In this document: piece after piece, positions 61,777 to 64,000 of the stretch
How the letters are laid out: the number at the start of each line of letters is the position of its first letter
Numbering within the stretch: the stretch's first letter is position 1
NCBI RefSeq assembly: GCF_000427665.1
Contig: NZ_KE386572.1
Coordinates: 3,534,373 to 3,598,372 of the forward strand
Direction of reading: 5' to 3'
DNA length: 64,000 nt
DNA from: Geminicoccus roseus DSM 18922
GTDB taxonomy: Bacteria > Pseudomonadota > Alphaproteobacteria > Geminicoccales > Geminicoccaceae
Made by a program: the position numbers and the translations under genes
The notes under the pieces: generated by a model
The model's input: only the letters and a program-made list of their open reading frames with translations
What the model was told of the DNA's origin: nothing
The model's database searches: none

Positions 61777-62757
61777 ATGATCCGTCGTGGCGCGATGGCC
61801 GTTCTGGCCACCACCATGCTCACGTTCGGCGCAGTCGGCGCGGCCGAGGCAGCCTATCCCGAACGCCCGCTCACGCTGATCGTTCCGTGGGGTGCCGGCG
61901 GCGGCACCGATGCCACCGCCCGCATCGTGGCGGCCGAGCTCGAGAAGGAGCTGGGCGTTCCGGTCAACGTCGTGAACCGCACCGGCGGCAGCGGCGTGGT
62001 CGGCCACACCGCGATCGCCACGGCGCCCACCGATGGCTACACCATCGGCATCATCACCGTCGAAATCGGCATGATGCACTGGCAGGGCCTGACCGATCTG
62101 ACCGGCGAGGACTACAACCCGCTGGCGCTGATGAACGAGGACCCGCCGGGCGTGAACGTGCCCGCCGATTCCAAGTACAACACGCTGGAGGAGCTGCTGG
62201 CCGACATCAAGGCGGCGCAGCCGGGCGAGTTCAAGGCCAGCGGCACCGGCCAGGGCGGCATCTGGCACGTGGCGCTGGGCGGCATGCTCCAGGCGGCGGG
62301 CCTGCCGGCCGACCAAGTCCAGTGGATCCCCAGCCAGGGCGCTGCCCCGGGCCTGCAGGACATGCTGTCCGGCGGCGTGCAGATGGTGCCGTGCTCGGTG
62401 CCGGAGGCCAAGGCGCTGATCGACGCCGGCCGGGTCAAGAGCCTCGCCATCATGGCCGACGAGCGCAATCCGGTGTTCCCGGACGTCCCGACGGTCAAGG
62501 AAGCGGTCGGCATCGACTTCAGCGTCGGCGCCTGGCGCGGCTTCGCCGGCCCGAAGGACATGGACCAGGAAGCGGTCGACAAGCTGGTGCCGCTGTTCAA
62601 GCAGATCTCGGACTCGGCCGCGTTCAAGGACTTCATGAACAATCGCGGCTTCGGCATGGTCTATGCGCCGCCGGAAGAGTTCACGACGTTCATGGCCGAG
62701 CGGGACGAGATGTTCGGCGAGATCATGACCAAGCTTGGCCTCGCCAAGTCCGAGTAA
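61777..62757 (+). CDS. tctC: tripartite tricarboxylate transporter substrate-binding protein (TctC family)
   Basis: This 326-residue periplasmic binding protein has a signal peptide (MIRRGAMAVLATTMLTFGAV, cleavage near AEA-AYP). The mature protein opens YPERPLTLIVPWGAGGGTDA, the TctC hallmark, followed by VVNRTGGSGVVGHTAIATA. These proteins bind citrate or other carboxylates. Three start codons occur in a row (GTG 61771, ATG 61774, ATG 61777); the last has the best 6-nt spacing from GGGAGG. It is followed by tctB after 15 nt. Confidence 0.94.
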   Translation: MIRRGAMAVLATTMLTFGAVGAAEAAYPERPLTLIVPWGAGGGTDATARIVAAELEKELGVPVNVVNRTGGSGVVGHTAIATAPTDGYTIGIITVEIGMMHWQGLTDLTGEDYNPLALMNEDPPGVNVPADSKYNTLEELLADIKAAQPGEFKASGTGQGGIWHVALGGMLQAAGLPADQVQWIPSQGAAPGLQDMLSGGVQMVPCSVPEAKALIDAGRVKSLAIMADERNPVFPDVPTVKEAVGIDFSVGAWRGFAGPKDMDQEAVDKLVPLFKQISDSAAFKDFMNNRGFGMVYAPPEEFTTFMAERDEMFGEIMTKLGLAKSE

Positions 62758-62772
62758 GGAACGCTCGCCTCC

Positions 62773-63243
62773 ATGCGTGTTGCCGACTGGGTGTTCGGCC
62801 TGATCCTGCTGATCGGGGCCGGATTGATCTTTCAGCAGGCGGCGGGGTTCGCCGAGATGCCGGGCCAGGATTATGGCCCGGCCCTCGTGCCGTCGCTGGT
62901 CGCCACCGGGTTCGTCATCTGTGGGCTGACCCTTCTCCTCACCGGGATCCGGGCGCGGCAGGCCGCGTTCGGCCTGGACCCGACGGCGCGCGCACCGGGG
63001 CGGCTGTTCGACGCCGGCCTCACGGTGGGCGCCATCATCTTCACGATGGTCGCCTGGGACGCGCTGGGCTTCCTGATCGTGTCGTTCATCGTGCTGACCG
63101 GGCTCACCGCCCGCTACTGGGGCGGGCGGATCATCCCCTCCCTGGCGGTGGGCGTGCTGGGCTCGCTGGTGATCGACTGGATGTTCCGCAAGATGCTCCT
63201 GGTCCCGCTGCCGCTGGGACCGTTCACGACCTGGATCTGGTAG
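62773..63243 (+). CDS. tctB: tripartite tricarboxylate transporter small membrane subunit (TctB family)
   Basis: This 156-residue membrane protein has four predicted helices, near residues 6-22, 35-55, 78-98 and 115-145. The segment MPGQDYGPALVPSLVATGF is characteristic of TctB. It works with the large TctA channel encoded 3 nt downstream and the TctC binding protein encoded upstream. The length is typical (about 145-165). Confidence 0.9.
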   Translation: MRVADWVFGLILLIGAGLIFQQAAGFAEMPGQDYGPALVPSLVATGFVICGLTLLLTGIRARQAAFGLDPTARAPGRLFDAGLTVGAIIFTMVAWDALGFLIVSFIVLTGLTARYWGGRIIPSLAVGVLGSLVIDWMFRKMLLVPLPLGPFTTWIW

Positions 63244-63246
63244 CAC

Positions 63247-64000
63247 ATGGACCCTCTGCTTCAGGGCCTCTGGCTGGTGCTGGATCCCTACAATCTCATG
63301 GTGATGACCCTGGCGGGTCTGTTCGGGATGTTCGTGGGCGCCATGCCGGGGCTGACCGCCACCATGGCGACCGCACTGCTGGTCCCGGTCACCTTCTTCA
63401 TGGCGCCGGTGCCCGCGGTGGCGGTGATCGTGACCGCGACCGCCATGGCGATCTTCGCCGGTGACATCCCGGGCGCCTTGATCCGGATACCGGGCACCCC
63501 GGCCTCGGCCGCCTATGTCGCCGACAGCTACAAGCTGACCCAGAAGGGCAAGGCCGAGCTGGTGCTGGGCTCCTGCCTGGTGTTCTCGGCGATCGGCGGC
63601 ATCTTCGGCAGCATCGTGCTGGCGCTGGCCGCACCGGCGCTGGCCGAGATCTCCTTGAAGTTCTCCTCGTTCGAGTTCTTCTGGATCGCGATCTTCGGCC
63701 TGACCTGCGCGATCTTCATCAGCACCGGCCACCCGATCAAGGGCGTGGTCTCGGTCCTGCTCGGCCTGTTCCTGGCCACGGTCGGCATCGATCCCACCGC
63801 CGGCCAGCCGCGCTTCAACATGGGCTCGGTGGAGCTGATGGGCGGGGTGAGCTTCATCCCGGTGATGATCGGCATGTTCGCGATCTCCGAACTGCTGCGC
63901 TGGGTGCTGGGCACCCGCAAGCTGGAGGAGCTCAAGACCAAGCGGATCGGCTCGGTGTTCAAGGGCCAGTGGGAGCTGGCCAAGCGCTACAAGGTCAACG
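63247..64000 (+). CDS. tctA: tripartite tricarboxylate transporter large permease (TctA family), cut by window end
   Basis: The first 251 residues of an expected total of about 500 are present; the rest lies beyond the window. The TctA signature region GMFVGAMPGLTATMATALL near residues 25-43 and FAGDIPGALIRIPGTPASAA near 79-98 are clear, followed by several membrane helices and FNMGSVELMGGVSFIPVMIG. It is the sodium- or proton-driven permease that works with TctB and TctC. The ATG lies 3 nt after the tctB stop, so the three genes form one operon. Confidence 0.94.
   Translation, partial: MDPLLQGLWLVLDPYNLMVMTLAGLFGMFVGAMPGLTATMATALLVPVTFFMAPVPAVAVIVTATAMAIFAGDIPGALIRIPGTPASAAYVADSYKLTQKGKAELVLGSCLVFSAIGGIFGSIVLALAAPALAEISLKFSSFEFFWIAIFGLTCAIFISTGHPIKGVVSVLLGLFLATVGIDPTAGQPRFNMGSVELMGGVSFIPVMIGMFAISELLRWVLGTRKLEELKTKRIGSVFKGQWELAKRYKVN

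Overview
The window is about 68% GC by eye. It begins inside a 16S rRNA gene of alphaproteobacterial type (motif GGAATACCCAGTGTAG, anti-Shine-Dalgarno end CCTCCTTTCT). The gene content (PrkA/YeaH/SpoVR set, glutamine-dependent NadE, Tct and Liv transporters, many GTG/TTG starts) fits a free-living heterotrophic alphaproteobacterium, possibly of the Rhodospirillales/Geminicoccales. That lower rank is a guess from general resemblance, not from an alignment.

Layout. (1) 1-4816: one rRNA operon, 16S (partial) - tRNA-Ile - 23S - 5S - tRNA-fMet - hairpin. The usual tRNA-Ala is absent from the spacer, and a 26/27-bp repeat flanks the 23S gene. (2) 4920-5245: a scar where the 3' end of an IS66-type transposase abuts a fragment of a PRC-barrel gene. 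(3) 5437-12981: phosphoketolase, ExoD, a small protein, a nucleoside-permease-family exported protein, a flavin-type oxidase, a LysR regulator, a haloacid dehalogenase and an isochorismatase-family hydrolase. (4) 13011-23067: NAD synthetase, YbaK, a radical SAM + UdgX-fusion DNA repair pair, a small stress cluster (DUF892 ferritin-like protein), Ada coupled to a 2-oxoglutarate oxygenase, and an AhpD-like protein. (5) 23219-30619: an M29 aminopeptidase followed by a probable sugar-acid catabolic run (epimerase, Tat-exported solute-binding protein, hydroxyacid dehydrogenase, GntR regulator, enolase-superfamily dehydratase, HpcH/HpaI aldolase). (6) 30658-32572: flavin reductase, DUF4864 protein, Pcm.

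(7) 32622-51934 is the most interesting part. A minus-strand operon (CitE-type lyase, MmgE/PrpD, class I fumarase, acyl-CoA dehydrogenase, FAS1/MaoC-type hydratase) lies back to back with a CaiB/BaiF CoA-transferase, a methyltransferase and a LysR regulator. This is the gene set of bacterial itaconate/mesaconate/citramalyl-CoA degradation, with an added class I fumarase that could act as a mesaconase. It is followed by a Liv-type ABC transporter operon that also carries an aldehyde dehydrogenase and an SDR, and by a Tat-exported metallo-beta-lactamase-fold enzyme, a zinc alcohol dehydrogenase and another SDR. Four copies of the same operator-like element, CCATA-N9-TATG, with the LysR T-N11-A core, sit in the three main promoter regions (38607, 41614, 49878, 49913). 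I infer that the two blocks form one LysR-controlled regulon feeding acetyl-CoA and pyruvate.

(8) 52199-59133: tRNA-Arg(CCT), a degenerate thermonuclease-like protein coupled to an M48 lipoprotein protease, and the spoVR-yeaH-prkA stress operon. (9) 59542-64000: a second HpcH/HpaI aldolase, an orphan LivH-like permease with an unusual N-terminal domain, and a tctCBA tricarboxylate transporter cut by the window end. No CRISPR array, prophage or intact insertion sequence was seen.
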